A DNA stretch of 64,000 bases from NCBI GenBank assembly GCA_963663675.1, contig OY760498.1, positions 2,790,001-2,854,000 of the forward strand, read 5' to 3'. The notes beneath the pieces were generated by a model. It had not been told where the DNA came from. It was given only the letters and a program-made list of their open reading frames with translations, and made no database searches. Of this stretch, positions 63,463 through 64,000 are shown piece after piece. Positions within the stretch are counted from its first letter, which is position 1, and every line of letters starts with the position of its first letter. This DNA comes from CAINVV01 sp963663675 (GTDB lineage: Bacteria > Bacteroidota > Bacteroidia > Bacteroidales > Prolixibacteraceae). Position numbers and translations under genes: made by a program.

Positions 63463-63594
63463 TGATGTGCTAATAGGCAATTAATGGGAGAACCCTGTTA
63501 ACCAAGCACTTTGCTTCTTCTTCCGGTTTCAGTTTTCCGCTCTCCGGTTTTCCTCCCAATGCCCTTCGATTTATGCCCATTGCTCTTTGCCCTT

Positions 63595-64000
63595 TTACCA
63601 GACAAAAGTACCAACTGCGCCATTTTCAAGTTTTGCCTTAAAAGACTTGCCATTGTACCTGACTAAGAATTCCCCTGGCTCTTTGCCGTCATTCACGACA
63701 ATAAGAACAATCCTTCCTTCTCCCGTTTTAAATGCAACGTTGGGCAGATTTTCAGCCATCACGGAGGAAATCCTCACAGATCCAGGTCTGACAAATTTTG
63801 CCGCATGGGCAAGGATATAATAGGCAGGATTTCTTTTTATACTATCTCCACTAATAGTAATTGTACCAAGACACCTGTCGCACCCACCAATGGTATGTGT
63901 ATTGTTTTCAGGATCTGAAGCCATGTTCCATTCCAGTACATTCCTGCACCAGTTACGGGTTGCACCAATAATCAGTGTACGGGTATGCCAGACAAGGTCT
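63595..64000 (-). CDS. GH30-like glycosidase, C-terminal part (truncated at window edge)
   Basis: The frame is open to the right edge. The last part reads ...RNWCRNVLEWNMASDP..., HTIGGCDRCLGTITI, NPAYYILAHAAKFVRPGSVRISS and a C-terminal beta-domain ending GTFVW. This matches the end of GH30 (glucosylceramidase-type) proteins: the last barrel strand plus the beta-sandwich, which is also called a glycosyl hydrolase C-terminal domain. The catalytic residues lie outside the window. It is convergent with pncB. Confidence 0.8.
   Translation of the reverse strand, partial: DLVWHTRTLIIGATRNWCRNVLEWNMASDPENNTHTIGGCDRCLGTITISGDSIKRNPAYYILAHAAKFVRPGSVRISSVMAENLPNVAFKTGEGRIVLIVVNDGKEPGEFLVRYNGKSFKAKLENGAVGTFVW

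Overview
The window looks like a chromosomal segment of a Bacteroidota (Bacteroidales-like) genome. The evidence is the TAnnTTTG-type promoter boxes with little Shine-Dalgarno sequence, a GldD lipoprotein, a fused GldF-GldG transporter component, TlpA/DUF4369-type thioredoxins, BT4734-like and four-helix-bundle proteins, a PadR-PspC-DUF4252 operon and the Fur-purA order.

Layout. 1-2.9 kb: end of what may be a surface-polysaccharide locus (ATP-grasp/epimerase fusion) and a VanZ-like protein. 2.9-16.5 kb: an accessory island. It holds an IS91-family element with an associated tyrosine recombinase, a very large nested palindrome, then a series of gene cassettes separated by four palindromic sites of nearly constant size (124-128 nt) that resemble integron attC sites. 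The cassettes carry (i) a primase-like BT4734/PriCT protein plus an unusual reverse transcriptase with a candidate structured RNA between them, (ii) a secreted thioredoxin-like protein, and (iii) a HigBA-type toxin-antitoxin pair. A group II intron, class C by several features, sits inside the second site in the opposite orientation. Next come two 752-bp direct repeats, each with a four-helix-bundle gene, flanking a second thioredoxin-like gene and ending at the 3' end of a tRNA-Leu gene.

16.5-55.5 kb: core chromosome. It includes tRNA-Leu and two tRNA-Gly, an SPFH protein, a ClC channel, glyA, tsaD, tamB (frameshifted), a TonB-like gene (frameshifted), typA, padR-pspC-DUF4252, map, miaA, smpB, a cysteine hydrolase, dsbD, rng, a tiny basic protein, an HU protein, mutY-ssb-gldD-sfp, an FAH-family protein, a DnaQ-like exonuclease, dnaN, gldFG, lpxB, surE, a glycosyltransferase and relA/spoT.

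55.7-64 kb: a small carbohydrate-related group (PL22-like propeller, URO-D-like methyltransferase, rhaM, secreted TIM-barrel protein), then fur, purA, pncB and the C-terminal part of a GH30-like glycosidase running off the right edge.

The most notable part is 5.9-13.4 kb: an integron-like cassette array without a recognisable IntI, holding a reverse transcriptase/primase-like/ncRNA module that I cannot assign to a described system. All similarity statements come from reading motifs by eye; no database search was run.
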